Assembly: GCA_007922195.1 (NCBI GenBank)
Contig: ML682005.1
Span: forward strand, 38,434,587-38,498,586
From: Podocnemis expansa
Lineage: Eukaryota; Chordata; Testudines; Podocnemididae
Length of the DNA stretch: 64,000 bases
Direction of reading: 5' to 3'
Part shown: in pieces, positions 47,440-57,100 of the stretch
Position numbering within the stretch: position 1 is the stretch's first letter
Layout of the letters: every line of letters starts with the position of its first letter
Notes under the pieces: generated by a model
Seen by the model: the letters and a program-made list of their open reading frames with translations, nothing else
What the model was told of the DNA's origin: nothing
The model's database searches: none
Program-made: the position numbers and the translations under genes

Positions 47440-47669
47440 TTGAGAGTTAATGTGTTATACAAGACTAGATCTCACAGCACAATTAGAGGCAGTAAAAATA
47501 AACTGCACAGGTAACTAAGAGAGCAAGGTAACTGAAGTGAAGAAACACTTCCAGACTTTTTACAGTTCACCAGGAAGAAGACACCACTTATTCAAACCTT
47601 ATATGACTGAGAGACAACAGCATGAATGTAGCACTTCTACAAAAACCAGTTCTGCAGTACTCCATGAAG
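47440..47669. other. Unassigned spacer
   Basis: No feature recognised. Confidence 0.5.
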
Positions 47670-47850
47670 CAGCAGTTTCCAAAGCTTTTTCTTTGGGACC
47701 CAGCTGAAAAAAAAGGTATGCCCATGACTCAAAATTATGTCTTTGATCAATGCACTCCAGTCCTGCGGCAACAGCAGGGGGTGTTGTGACTCAGTACCTG
47801 AGGGTCTGCAACCCAGTACTGGGTCTTGACCCTAAGTTTGAAAACTACTG
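47670..47850. mobile_element. Short hAT-type MITE (181 bp)
   Basis: The ends CAGCAGTTTCCAAAGC and, reversed, CAGTAGTTTTCAAACT are inverted repeats of the known hAT form seen in many vertebrate MITEs. The flanks CCATGAAG (47662-47669) and CCATAAAC (47851-47858) match at 6 of 8 bases, consistent with an old 8-bp duplication. The interior has GACCCAG and GGTCTTGACCC words facing each other. Confidence 0.75.
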
Positions 47851-48307
47851 CCATAAACGGATTGATCTGATCTCTTTGCTGGGATTGTGGTCTATCTGCC
47901 AATAACTTATAAAGATGTACTGGTATCAGTATCTGGCTGCAGAAATTGGCATTTTCTATAAAATGCTTCTTGTGGCTGAAGTTAGGTAAAAAGTAGCTGA
48001 TGTGGGGAAGGGTTTAAAGTGGTATTATGATGATGAGCTCCTTGCAGTGGATCCCCCTCATAGGAATAAGAAGTATTGTGATAAGATTCTGCAAAGCAAT
48101 GTTTACCTTGGAGATGTAACTGATGCAATTATTTAAATAAGTTCTTCAGTACAACAAGGGATAACTGCCCCCCTTCACTAGTGAGCAGTTCATCCATCCC
48201 ATGATGAATTGTATTTAATAATTAACTCAGACAATACCTGATCAACACCTCTGAAGACACCTGTAGATTTCAATAGGCAATGGATTCACATCTATGGTAG
48301 TGGGAGT
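47851..48307. other. Unassigned spacer
   Basis: Nothing recognised. Confidence 0.5.
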
Positions 48308-49015
48308 TGTGGTACGCCGGGCAGAGTGCGGTCAGGCATGTCAGACAAGATGTGTTCTTATCAGTGTTGTTCTGTGTCTAGTACTGATATCAGTTCTGCT
48401 GAGTGTGTGAATGCGTGTGTGAGTAAACTGAGACAACACTCACAACCGAGGAAACCAACACAACCACGGATCTTTGTAGAAACAAAGGTGCCAGGTTAGG
48501 CTTTATTGAAACGTAGCACTATGGCAAACAATTCACATTGACAGATTTGTTGGCAGCATTGGTGCAACTAACGGCAGGACTGGCTGTCACTCTCTCGGCT
48601 GCACAAAGTTTGGGCTCTGGGGCTCCTACTTTTATATCTTATCTGCCTTTACCTTAATTGACTAGTACATCCCTCCTTTGATACCACCCCTTAATTTGAT
48701 AGGTCCCTGGGCATCACCATCCATCAAGGTGTCATGACTTGGCCAAACCTATCCTTCCACAGGTCACTTCGACCCAGCATACCTCCTTATCTATTTTGGC
48801 ATGAGATTGGGCTAGCACCACCTTTCTCCAAGTCTTTATCCAAGTACATTCTCATCTTTGTCTTGTGCCAGTTTTGATGAGGTTATCATGGTACCATGCC
48901 CCAGGTGCATGCCATTCAGGCCCACTTTCTTGGATTGCTTTGCTAGGCCTTGAGCCAATATTTAGACCTTCTACTTATCTTTCTTAACCTTTTACTTTCT
49001 CCTACAGGTGTCACA
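48308..49015 (-). mobile_element. Probable solo LTR of an LTR retroelement
   Basis: On the minus strand a TATAAA box (plus 48631-48636) is followed about 130 bases on by AATAAAGCC (AATAAA at plus 48502-48507), the usual promoter/polyadenylation layout of an LTR. The minus-strand start TGTGACACCTG and the end CGTACCACA have TG...CA form. No gag, pol or env sequence is adjacent, so a solo LTR left by recombination is likely. I found no matching target duplication, so the ends may be off by some bases. Confidence 0.55.
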
Positions 49016-49311
49016 TAAGTATCTAGATTGATATAGAAGCTGATCACACTGGGTTTCCGCACAAGAGTTTAATGGATAGTGAAATAGTTAATTGTTATGT
49101 ACACTAAAGATTTCATTGAGATTTCATTGGCTGAGGAATTGCAAATTCTCAGGCCTGGTCTATGCTGTCAGTAACAGCTGATATAGTGTAGCTTGCATTA
49201 CCTCCCATCTACTTACTAACTTTGATTTACTGTGGTGCCTCCACTGCGCTGCACCTGTGGGAGATGCCCTCCAGATGACACAGCCTTACACTTTACTTAG
49301 GGCTGGACAGG
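49016..49311. other. Unassigned spacer
   Basis: Nothing recognised. Confidence 0.5.
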
Positions 49312-49319
49312 ATTTATAG

Positions 49320-49506
49320 AAGGGGTGGCCAAACTTATGGAACTCAAGAGCCACACAGGTTGATTATTAAACCTTCAAGAGCCGCACTGAGGCATATAAC
49401 CATATACTTTTACAGACTAAATTGATTTGCTGATGTTCTTCCGCAAGCCGCTCTTTTTCATTTAAGAGCCACATGTGGCTCCCAAGCCACCATTTGGCCA
49501 TGCCTG
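49320..49506. mobile_element. Short hAT-type MITE with perfect 8-bp duplication
   Basis: ATTTATAG flanks both ends (49312-49319 and 49507-49514). The ends are AAGGGGTGGCCAAACT and, reversed, CAGGCATGGCCAAATG; the first base of the left CAG has changed to A. The interior has GAGCCACACAGG and facing AAGAGCCACATGTGGCTC words. It is 187 bases, with no coding capacity. Confidence 0.88.
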
Positions 49507-49514
49507 ATTTATAG

Positions 49515-50247
49515 TGTCAACCAGAGAGCACTTCTGGGATCAATTGAATCGGTCTCTACCCTCTGCTCAGTCGATCCTTCAGCATTGATCTGACACAGTC
49601 ATGGCAATACAGACATACCCACAGACTTTTAACATCTTTTCTTCACTAAGTTTTTCATGTAATTCTTAATGTTTTGCTGGAGGTATGTGGTCGCCCTCAG
49701 TGCTGGCCATAGTGGTGAGGCTGCCTCCAAGCATAATGAGCACTGAGCCTGTAAGTGAATGAAACAAGATAAAAAATAATTAGAAATATGTCAGAGTCAG
49801 GACAATAACAAAGAGGTTAATGTTAGAAAAGTATTTATAAAATTCTCAAGGGACTGCACTGTCTATACAAGCACCAACTTTTGACTTAAGAGTTGCAGAA
49901 ATTTTGAAACACTTATACTCTTCATTTCCAACAGATAGAAAACTGTTTGCCTTTTTGCCACAGTACCTAGTCCAAGAGTGGCTGAATTGAAAGGGAATTG
50001 GGCCCAAACCTACCCATGGCTAATTAGCTGCCTTCCTGCTTGATGCTGTGAAGCCAGGAATCAGGTGATAGCTGAAAGACCACTTGGATCTTAATACAAC
50101 CAGAAACATCTCAGTTGCCAGTGAGAGCTATATGGAGGAGGAGTTCCTGATCAGAGGTAAGAACACAGGTCAGAAGTTATTCCTAAGCTGGTGGCTATGA
50201 AGTGCTTATCAAGCAAGGAGAAAGAGAGGAAGGTGAAGAATGCTCAT
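49515..50247. other. Unassigned spacer
   Basis: Nothing recognised. Confidence 0.5.
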
Positions 50248-50728
50248 CCTGGCTATGTCTAAACTACAAAAGCTAAGTCGACTTAAGGAGTCCACACTGC
50301 AAATACCTGGGGTCTGCCCACGTCCACTCCTGCAGTTGCTAGGGCGACCCTGCAGCAGAGCATTGTGAGTAGCTGGCCTTGTGGTGCTCTGCTGAGTCAC
50401 CCCCCCCATCCACTCCTATAAAACAGGAAGTGACCAAAGAACCATGCCCCTGCTCCTGGCAAGATGGAGCCTGCAGAGATCCACTATCCCCATGTGCTGC
50501 CGCAATCTGTTGGCAGTCCACTCTACAGCAGCTGCGCTTTGGGTGTGTGCCTGCAGTGGCAGAGAAAGCACAAGGGGGTGACAGTCACAGCAGGGGCAGA
50601 CCCCAGCAGGCCAATCATGATGGCCAGCTTTGCAGATGCAGTGCTTGTGCCACCTGCCATGTCTTGAAGTATCAGGCCCTGGGAGATGAGCACCGACTGG
50701 TGGGAGTGCATTGCTCTCCAGAGCTGGG

Positions 50729-51815
50729 ATGATGAATGGTGGTTGCAAAACTTCTGGATGCAGAAGGCCACATTCCAGGAGCTTGTCAGAGAGCTGGTAC
50801 TGGCACTACAGTGTGCCAGCACACACCTGTGACCCGCCCTCCCCGTTGACAAGCGTGTAGCTATCGTCATTTGGAAGCTTGCCATACCAGACTTTTACCA
50901 GTCTGTTGCACACCAGTTTAGCGTGGGCAAGTCAACCTTGGGGGCCATCCTTTGGCAGGTGTGCTTGGTCATAAACCATGTCCTGCTCAGCCATGTGACA
51001 TGTCTGGGCAATCTGGAGGATACCTTCACAGCCTTTGCTGCTCTGGGGTTCCAAAACTGCACAGAGTCATCGATGATCGATGGGACATATATCCTGATCT
51101 GGGCCCCAGGCCACTGGGCAAGAGCATACTGAACCACAAGGGATATAATTCTATTGTGTGGCAGGCCATTGTGGACCACCAGGGACTGTTCATGAACACT
51201 TTTGTTTGCTGTCTAGTGGAGGCCCAGGATTGCGCACGTCCTGAGGCAGTCTGACCTCTAACTGTGAATGAAGGCAAGCAACTTCCTCCCAGACCACCCC
51301 ATCACCTTTGGGGATGTGAAAGTGTCTGTCTGCATCCTGAGGGTGCTGCATACCCCCTCATGCCGTGGACGATGAAGCCATATTACAGGAATATGGACAC
51401 CACCAGGGAGCAGTTTAATCCCCGTCTCCACTGCTGCCGGTCCATTGTGGAGCATGCCTTTTGCTGCCAGAAGGTGCGCTAGAGGGTCATTCTCACCCAC
51501 CCGTAGCTTGCAGAGACCACCCTGCCAGAGGTTGTCAGTGCCAGCTGTGTGCTGCACAACTTCTGTGAGCTGTGGGTGGAGAGGGTCAACCCCCCATGGG
51601 AGCTGAAGGCTGAATGGCTGGGGGCAGTGTTCCAGCAGTCTGAAGACAGATTCCCATGGTCTCAGGGTGCCCAGCAGCGAGCGGTCTTCATTCACAATGC
51701 CCGGAGAGAGCACATCGCGTCAGAGGTGCTGATGCCTGAGCCCCCAAGACATGACCATCACCCACTACAGCCCACGCACATACTCCATGCCCCCACAATC
51801 CCCCATCAACCATGA
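50729..51815 (+). pseudogene. PIF/Harbinger (HARBI1-type) DDE transposase, broken
   Basis: It reads DDEWWLQNFWMQKATFQEL at the start, then PVDKRVAIVIWKLAIPDF, HQFSVGKSTLGAILWQVC, SMIDGTYILIW, a GYNSIVWQAIVDHQGLFM block, the AAYPLMPWTMKPY block, FNPRLHCCRSIVEHAF and VVSASCVLHNFCELW. The first catalytic Asp (GAT 51079-51081) and the Glu (GAG 51450-51452) remain. The second Asp is replaced by Gly (GGT 51342-51344, HPEGAAYP where related elements have LGDAAYP). In-frame stops include one near 50830 and others near 51130 and 51480, and there are shifts. It therefore cannot cut DNA. The polyadenylation signal AATAAA lies at 51820-51825. The transposase acts in the nucleus on the element ends together with the Myb-like partner. 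Confidence 0.87.
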
Positions 51816-51819
51816 CACA

Positions 51820-51868
51820 ATAAATGTCACGAGACACAGAGAACAGTTTTGATTTTGCCTTTATTTAC
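51820..51868. terminator. Back-to-back polyadenylation signals
   Basis: AATAAA on the plus strand (51820-51825) and TTTATT on the plus strand at about 51861-51866 (AATAAA on the minus strand) lie some 40 bases apart, between the convergent transposase and Myb-like genes. Their position fits shared 3' ends. Confidence 0.6.
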
Positions 51869-52058
51869 AGGAGTGGGGGGAAGAGGGGCTGCATGACTCA
51901 AGCTGGGCAAGTGGGTAGGAGGGGAATTGGAAGGGGTTGGGGAAATGGTGGGTGAGTCGTGGCAGGGTGGGTGGCCACGGCCATCCACTGTCTTAATGAT
52001 GTGCCTGTGGCTGGCAACCCCAGGTACAGGGCATGCAGTGGTGGAGAATGCTGGCATG

Positions 52059-53324
52059 TCACTCTTGAGTGGAGGAGATGGTGGTCTGTAGACCTCCCCA
52101 GCTCCATGCCATGAACTCCAGCATCCCCATCTGTTGCTTCACAAGGTCAAGCAGGCAATCCATTTGGGCTTGCTTGACCCTGTGGTGGGCAATCTGTTCC
52201 TCATGCTCTCTTTCCCGCCAGGCTTGGAGGAAGTAGTCCTCAAGAATCTCGTCCCAGGACCAGCGCCCGCCATCATCTGGTGTGGACCATTGTGGCTGTG
52301 GTCTGGGTTTTGGCTTCTGCGGGGTGAGAGAAAGAAGAGGGGTTCCTCCCATTAGGTGGCACGGCATTCATCCCATCATCTGCCATTGATCCATGCCCAT
52401 CCCTTGCCTTGCCGCGCACTCCCCTTTGTGACAGTGAGCCCATCGAGGACCACGCTGTGTTGTGAAGCATGAGCTGGGTGCAGTGCCCTGGCTGCCAGTG
52501 CCCATGCATCCCTGTCCTGGGGGGGTCTTCCCTGAGACCTCCAGCATCCAGTGCTCTGGCCATAGTGCTTGGCCATGCCTGTCCCCAATGGCGCCCTCCC
52601 CAATGACCCGTTGGCCACAGATCCTTGGCTTCAGGGCCCCCCTTGGCACCTGAGCTCCCCCCCTGGGGTTGGCCCGCTAAGTTCCCATCACAAAGAACCA
52701 GCCTTCTCCCAGGCCATTCTCTCCCATAACCCCCGGCCCACCTGCCTGCCCCACCATACCCACAGGGAGGGGGCACACACAAGCCCTGGGAGAAGGCATT
52801 TGCCAGGATGTCCCAAGGCCCAGGTCATCGGCAGCAGGTGTGGTTTCCTTCCCAGAGGCTGTGACGGCCTCTGTGCTGCCACTGTCTGGGGAGGATATGG
52901 TGGTGCATCCCCTTGCCTGGTTGTCCTCCCAGCTCAGCCCCACATCTTCATCCACTGAGCTCTCCTTCAGGTGGTCATGGATGGAGGGGGGCTCAGCAGA
53001 GTCAATGGTGTGGGCTGCCCCCCCCCCACTGGGCTCCTGCCACAGGGATGCTTTGAACTCCCTGTAGTAGGGGCAGGTGACTTCAGGTGTCCTGGACCTT
53101 CTTCTCACCTCCCTGGCCTTGTAGTATGCCTGCCGAAGGTCCTTGACCTTGGCTCTCACTTGTTGAGTGTCCCTGCGGTGATCCTTTACTGCCAGGCCCT
53201 GGGAAATGTGTGTGGACCGCCTCATCACTCCACAATGCCAGGAGATGATATATCTCCTGGTGAGTCCATGAGGGAGCTCACTTTCTGGCCCTTGGTGCCC
53301 TGTTCTCTGACATCCTTGCACCAC
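52059..53324 (-). pseudogene. Harbinger Myb/SANT-like DNA-binding protein remnant
   Basis: Minus-strand frame 52677-53324 contains VRAKVKDLRQAYYKAREV, then YYREFKASLWQE, then an acidic/Ser linker. This matches the trihelix/Myb-SANT-like protein that accompanies Harbinger transposase, and the ZSCAN29-like host relatives. Frame 52059-52367 contains WSWDEILEDYFLQAWRERE and a carboxy-terminal leucine-rich LLDLVKQQMGMLEFM helix, probably a later exon or a shifted continuation. The first, tryptophan-bearing helix of the SANT domain is not recognisable in frame. In the zebrafish Harbinger system this protein brings transposase into the nucleus and binds the element ends. The reading is broken between the two parts; I cannot tell an intron from decay. 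Confidence 0.72.
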
Positions 53325-53660
53325 TGCCAGAGTCCTGGTTAGCTCTGGCAGTGGAGTAGGAAGGGCAGGGCTTTTGACTACCCTGGGATTGGCTGGGGCA
53401 GGTACTTCCTGGTTGCCTGGCAGACTGCCTGCTGCCTGGAGACCAATTAAGTTGACTTATGGCAACCCCCAGACCACATGGCCTTGAGTCAACTTTATAA
53501 GGGTGACTTAATGTTAAAGTCAACTTTACAAGTGGGAGTTATAAAGTTGACTTTAGCGGATGCTAAAGTCAACTTTAGGACCTTTTAGTGTGGCCATGAC
53601 TTTATTTAAGTCGACTTAAGTCCCCTTAAGTCAACTTAAACTCATAGTGTAGACATAGCC

Positions 53661-54272
53661 CTTGATTACTGTGCAGATGGGACTGCAGAACTAATCCTGT
53701 GTAGAGAATGGCTAGACTCCTGCAGATAACTCTGGGGTACTGGAAAAGGTAGGATTGATTTGCTGAAGTTGTATTCAACAGTTTTATTCTGAATTATTTA
53801 TTTTAAATAAAACTGACTCACTGAAGTAAAAAGGTGGGATAGTGTTCTGAAGTCCAGACTAAGGAAATGCATGTTTTACTTAAGGATCATGTCAGAGGAA
53901 TTGGGTGAATGTTACACTATCCCCAGAGATAGCTGTAGTTCCTGAACTCCTACCTTGGGTCAGTAAAAAGTCTCAACGGATGGAGATGGAGGAAGAGAGA
54001 AACCATACCTGGTGTTCTGTGTCTTTCCCACAAACCATCACCCCTCCCATAGAAAACAGTATAATCCATGTGTGTAATAAAAATTATCCATGCAAAAATC
54101 AGGAGTGTCAGTTGTGAAATAGGATAAAATGATAAATCTGTAAATAATTTGAGCGATTCAAAGAAATTATCTCTTTTCATTGCTTTAATCAGGAACACTT
54201 CCTTTAGTTATAGTCATGGAAATTCACATGCTGATATTAAACATTGGTTTGTAGTATTAATCACCAGCTTCT
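53661..54272. other. Unassigned spacer
   Basis: No feature recognised. Confidence 0.5.
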
Positions 54273-55121
54273 AGTTACCTACATCCTTCAAGCTTCCATC
54301 CTAAACACATCACACGATCCATTGTCTACAGCCAAGCCCTAAGATATAACTGCATCTGCTCTGATCCCTCAGACAGAGACAGATATCTTGAGGATCTTTA
54401 TCGAGCATTCTTGAAACTACAGTTCCCACCTGGGGAAGTAAGAAAACAAATTGGCAGAGCTGGACGGGTTCCCCGAAGTCATCTACTACAGGAGAGCCCC
54501 AAGAAAGAAAACAACAGAACACCACTAGTCACCACATACAACCCTCAAGTCAGACCTCTGCAACAGATCATTAAGGACCTACAGCCGATTCTAAAAGATG
54601 ATACTTCTCTCTCTCAAGCCTTGGGAGACAGACCTCTCCTTGCTTACAGAGAGCCACCCAATCTTAAACAGATACTCACCAGCAACTACAGATCTAACAA
54701 CAGAAGCATTGAAGCAGGCACACACCCCTGCAACAAACCCCGCTGCCAAGTCTGCCCACATATCTGCACAACAGATACCATTTTGGGTCCTACTCAAGCC
54801 TGCTACTCCATCAAAGGCTCATTTACCTGCTCATCTACTAATGTGGTCTATGCCATCATGTGCAAGAAATGCCCCAACACCTTATATATTGGAGAAACAG
54901 GACGATTGCTGCGTAAAAGGATAAATGAACACAGAGCTGATATCAGAAATCACAGAGCAAATAAACCAGTTGCTGAGCACTTCCATTTTTCTAATCACTT
55001 GATAAATGATTTGTTAATGACTGTCGTCAGAGATGTGGCTGGGACATCAAGACTTCAAAGAGAAACAGCTGAACTCGAATTAATATGCAAGCTAAATTCT
55101 GTGAAAGCAGGACTTAATTGA
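54273..55121 (+). CDS. Penelope-like GIY-YIG endonuclease frame (5'-truncated)
   Basis: The frame is open from the truncation at 54273 to TGA at 55119-55121, about 282 codons. The TTG at 54411 is only a conventional start, and no real initiator exists. Numbered from 54411 (236 residues): a Cys-rich stretch with C107, C112, C115 and C119 (CNKPRCQVC), then the nuclease. The GIY equivalent is VVY (Y147), YIG is 159-161, Arg 165/170, His 174, the likely catalytic Glu 218 (RETAELELI), and the terminal GLN (N236). In Penelope-like elements this domain nicks the target DNA for primed reverse transcription. The reverse transcriptase needed for mobility is missing. There is no promoter of its own, so expression is doubtful. 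Confidence 0.88.
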   Translation, partial: SYLHPSSFHPKHITRSIVYSQALRYNCICSDPSDRDRYLEDLYRAFLKLQFPPGEVRKQIGRAGRVPRSHLLQESPKKENNRTPLVTTYNPQVRPLQQIIKDLQPILKDDTSLSQALGDRPLLAYREPPNLKQILTSNYRSNNRSIEAGTHPCNKPRCQVCPHICTTDTILGPTQACYSIKGSFTCSSTNVVYAIMCKKCPNTLYIGETGRLLRKRINEHRADIRNHRANKPVAEHFHFSNHLINDLLMTVVRDVAGTSRLQRETAELELICKLNSVKAGLN

Positions 55122-55380
55122 GACTATGGGTTCTTTTCCAATTACAAAAGGTAATTTGACTTCAGGTTTCCGAGGGTTTGAACCTAACAACTGCTCTGAT
55201 TTGCTGTTACTGTATGACCTGATCCTATGTTTTACACTCCCTTGCATTTATTTTCATTCCATTCTGTAAGTTCACCCATCTTCGAAGCATCTGACGAAGT
55301 GGGATTTTCTCCCATGAAAGCTCATGCGAAAAATAAATCTGTTAGTCTTAAAGTGCCACAGGAGTCCTTGTTTTTTTTGC
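54273..55380 (+). mobile_element. Penelope-like element, endonuclease part and tail
   Basis: 5'-truncated at the thumb/linker region (SYLHPSSFHPK, matching 6090-6125 of the copy at 5.3 kb), it runs through an open GIY-YIG frame and the tail (GACGAAGTGGGATTTTCTCC, AAAGCTCATGCG, CACAGGAGTCCTTG). The terminal CATGGCTGCCCC part is cut off at about 55380, where MITE sequence begins. It is the youngest-looking of the coding PLE copies, since its frame has no stop over about 280 codons. Confidence 0.88.
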
Positions 55381-55508
55381 TGGAGTTACTAAGTCGACTT
55401 AAGCAAGTGCTTAAGCTGACTTAGTAAAAGCCCAGTGTGGCCATGGCTTTCCTTCAGTCAACTTAAGGGAGGTTAAGTCGACTTAAGCCTTCAGTATAGA
55501 CTTACCCA
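55381..55508. mobile_element. Truncated TTAAGTCGACTTAA MITE
   Basis: It contains ACTAAGTCGACTTAAGC, TTAAGCTGACTTAGTAA and GGTTAAGTCGACTTAAGC. The right end GTATAGACTTACCC is a degraded form of GTGTAGACATAGCC. The left terminus is missing; the element starts at the cut PLE tail, so either a deletion joined the two or the end has diverged. Confidence 0.65.
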
Positions 55509-55642
55509 AGGAGTCCTGTGGCACTTAAAGACTAACAAATTTATTTGTTGCATGAGCTTTCATGGGGTAAAATGGGATTTTCTCTCATGAAAGCTCATGC
55601 GACAAATAAATTTGCTAGTCTTTAAGTGGCACAGGAGTCATT
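55509..55642. mobile_element. Palindromic Penelope-like end pair
   Basis: The left half (minus) is AAGGAGTCCTGTGGCACTTA through CATGAGCTTTCATGGGG. The right half (plus) is TTCTCTCATGAAAGCTCATG through TTTAAGTGGCACAGGAGTCA. The arms of about 60 bases are near-perfect inverted copies meeting at about 55570, with almost no spacer. It is a miniature of the inverted pair at 15.2-16.9 kb. No coding part is present. Confidence 0.82.
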
Positions 55643-55932
55643 GAAAACAGGTGTAGCATTATGAATACATTTCATTCATCAGCCTATATGGTAGTAATGA
55701 AAACAAGGTTCTTCTACCACTCCAAACCTGTCATATTGTTCCTTCAGTAACATCTGGCTCATTTTATAAACTCTTTAGACAGCATTTTTGTGTGATTGTG
55801 GAATTCAAAAAGTTTCAAGGAGGGGCTACGGAGATAATCAAGGATATGGAATGGCTTCCATATAGGGAAAGACTAAAAACTCTTGGGGCCATTCAGATTA
55901 GAAAAGAGATGACTACCTAAGGAAAGATATTA

Positions 55933-56504
55933 CAGAAGTCCAGAGGCTAAAGGAAGTGAGAACACTGGAACTTAAGTCTGGGGCCCTCTATTTTTAGGCT
56001 GGCAGCATTCTGGGGCCCCTAAAAATAGAGGAACACACCGGAACACTGTGTTCTGGGGCCCCACTAAAAACAACATGAGCAGCTGGAACACAGCTTTCCG
56101 GTGGCTCCACCTTAAACCCTGTTCCACCTTAAGCCCAGACAGCAGAAAGCTGTGGCAGGCTAGGAGTTTGTGAAATTCCTGCTGCAGGGCAGAGCAGGTT
56201 GTGTCTGGAAACAGCTGCCAGCCATTCAGGTAGCCTGCAAACAGCCAAGGTAAGGGCTTTGGGAGCCCTGCTGGGGGTTTTGTGTGGGGGGGGGATGGCT
56301 GAGGCTGTGTGTGTGCGTGTGGCTGTGTGTTGGGGGGGTTTGTACTGGGGCAGAGTTTGGGTTCTGGGGATGGGTAATGGGGGTTGCACCTGTGCTGGGG
56401 GACCCCATCTGATGCGGAGGGGGTCCCACCCATGCCAGGGGGAGCCCATCCGTGGAGGAGGGTTCCAGGGCCCACTGAATTATAATTTAACCCCTGCAGA
56501 AGTC
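55933..56504. mobile_element. hAT-type MITE with perfect 8-bp duplication (inside LINE)
   Basis: CAGAAGTC flanks both sides (55933-55940 and 56497-56504). The element, 55941-56496, starts CAGAGGCTAAAG and, reversed, CAGGGGTTAAAT, the same ends as the element at 21350. Both also share GGTTCYRGGGCCC near the right end. The interior has G-runs (GGGGGGGGATGG near 56288, TTGGGGGGGTTT near 56330). An overlapping 113-codon plus frame and a 167-codon minus frame are compositional. Confidence 0.88.
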
Positions 56505-56684
56505 TATAAAATCATGAACGGTGTGGGAAAAACTGAATAGAGAAGCATAATTTATCTTTTCCCACAATAGAAGAGCAGGGGTCACCTGGTAAAATTAATA
56601 AGCAGCAAGTTAAAAACAAACAAGAAGAAATACTTTTCCACATAATACACAGTTAACCTTTGGAACGCCTTGCCATGAGCTGTT

Positions 56685-57100
56685 GTGATGGCCAGGGCCG
56701 TAACTACAGCACGAATGTAAAAGGGCGCCATAAGGAAGAGATTGCCCCTGCCACCTCTGGCTGCAGCAGGGACACAATCCCCCCTGCCGGTGCTGGCCAT
56801 GGTGGGGGATCACTTCCCCCTGCCGCTGTCAGAGCAGGCGGGAGGATTGCTTTCCCCTGCTGTGGCCAGAGCAGGCAGGGGAGATTGCTTCCTCCTGCCG
56901 TGGCCCAAGTAGGCAGCTGGGGGTCCCTTCTCCCCATCATGGCAGGGTAGGGACCCCTGTTTCCAGCTCTGGCTGCAGTAGGGAGGGTCAACCCCCCCCC
57001 TGCACTGCTGTATAGATAGGCCCCAGATCAGGGCCCCGGGGTACCTTTGGGGCTGCTTGCCCTGGGTGCCAGAACCCATAGTTATGGCCCTGGTGATGGT
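56685..57100. mobile_element. Second hAT-type MITE inside the LINE
   Basis: GTGATGGC (56685-56692) and GTGATGGT (57093-57100) match at 7 of 8 bases. The element, 56693-57092 (400 bases), starts CAGGGCCGTAACTA and, reversed, CAGGGCCATAACTA. Its interior repeats CCCCTGC.G...GGCCA.AGCAGG units, about 55 bases each, with no coding features. The ends differ from those of the neighbouring hAT, so it is another family. Confidence 0.87.

Larger units (their letters stand above)
50251..53660. mobile_element. Complete but inactive PIF/Harbinger transposon (3.4 kb)
   Basis: It begins GGCTATGTCTAAACTAC and ends, reversed, GGCTATGTCTACACTATG. The flanking triplets are CCT and CTT (2 of 3 match). Just inside both ends is the palindrome AAGTCGACTTAA (50274-50286 and near 53610), with a longer series at the right. 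It holds two convergent genes, a HARBI1-type transposase (plus) and a Myb/SANT-like protein (minus), the defining layout of autonomous PIF/Harbinger elements. Both genes are broken. The interior is GC-rich compared with its surroundings. It is the only element here with the coding layout and shares its ends with the MITEs. Confidence 0.87.

Noticed and set aside
48308..49015. A provirus with internal genes next to the LTR
   Set aside because: No gag, pol or env-like reading exists on either side, and no second LTR was found.
52273..52958. Additional genes in the Harbinger interior (plus-strand 129-codon and minus-strand 169-codon frames)
   Set aside because: They overlap the Myb-like region in other frames and do not match Harbinger-encoded proteins; they look like shadows.
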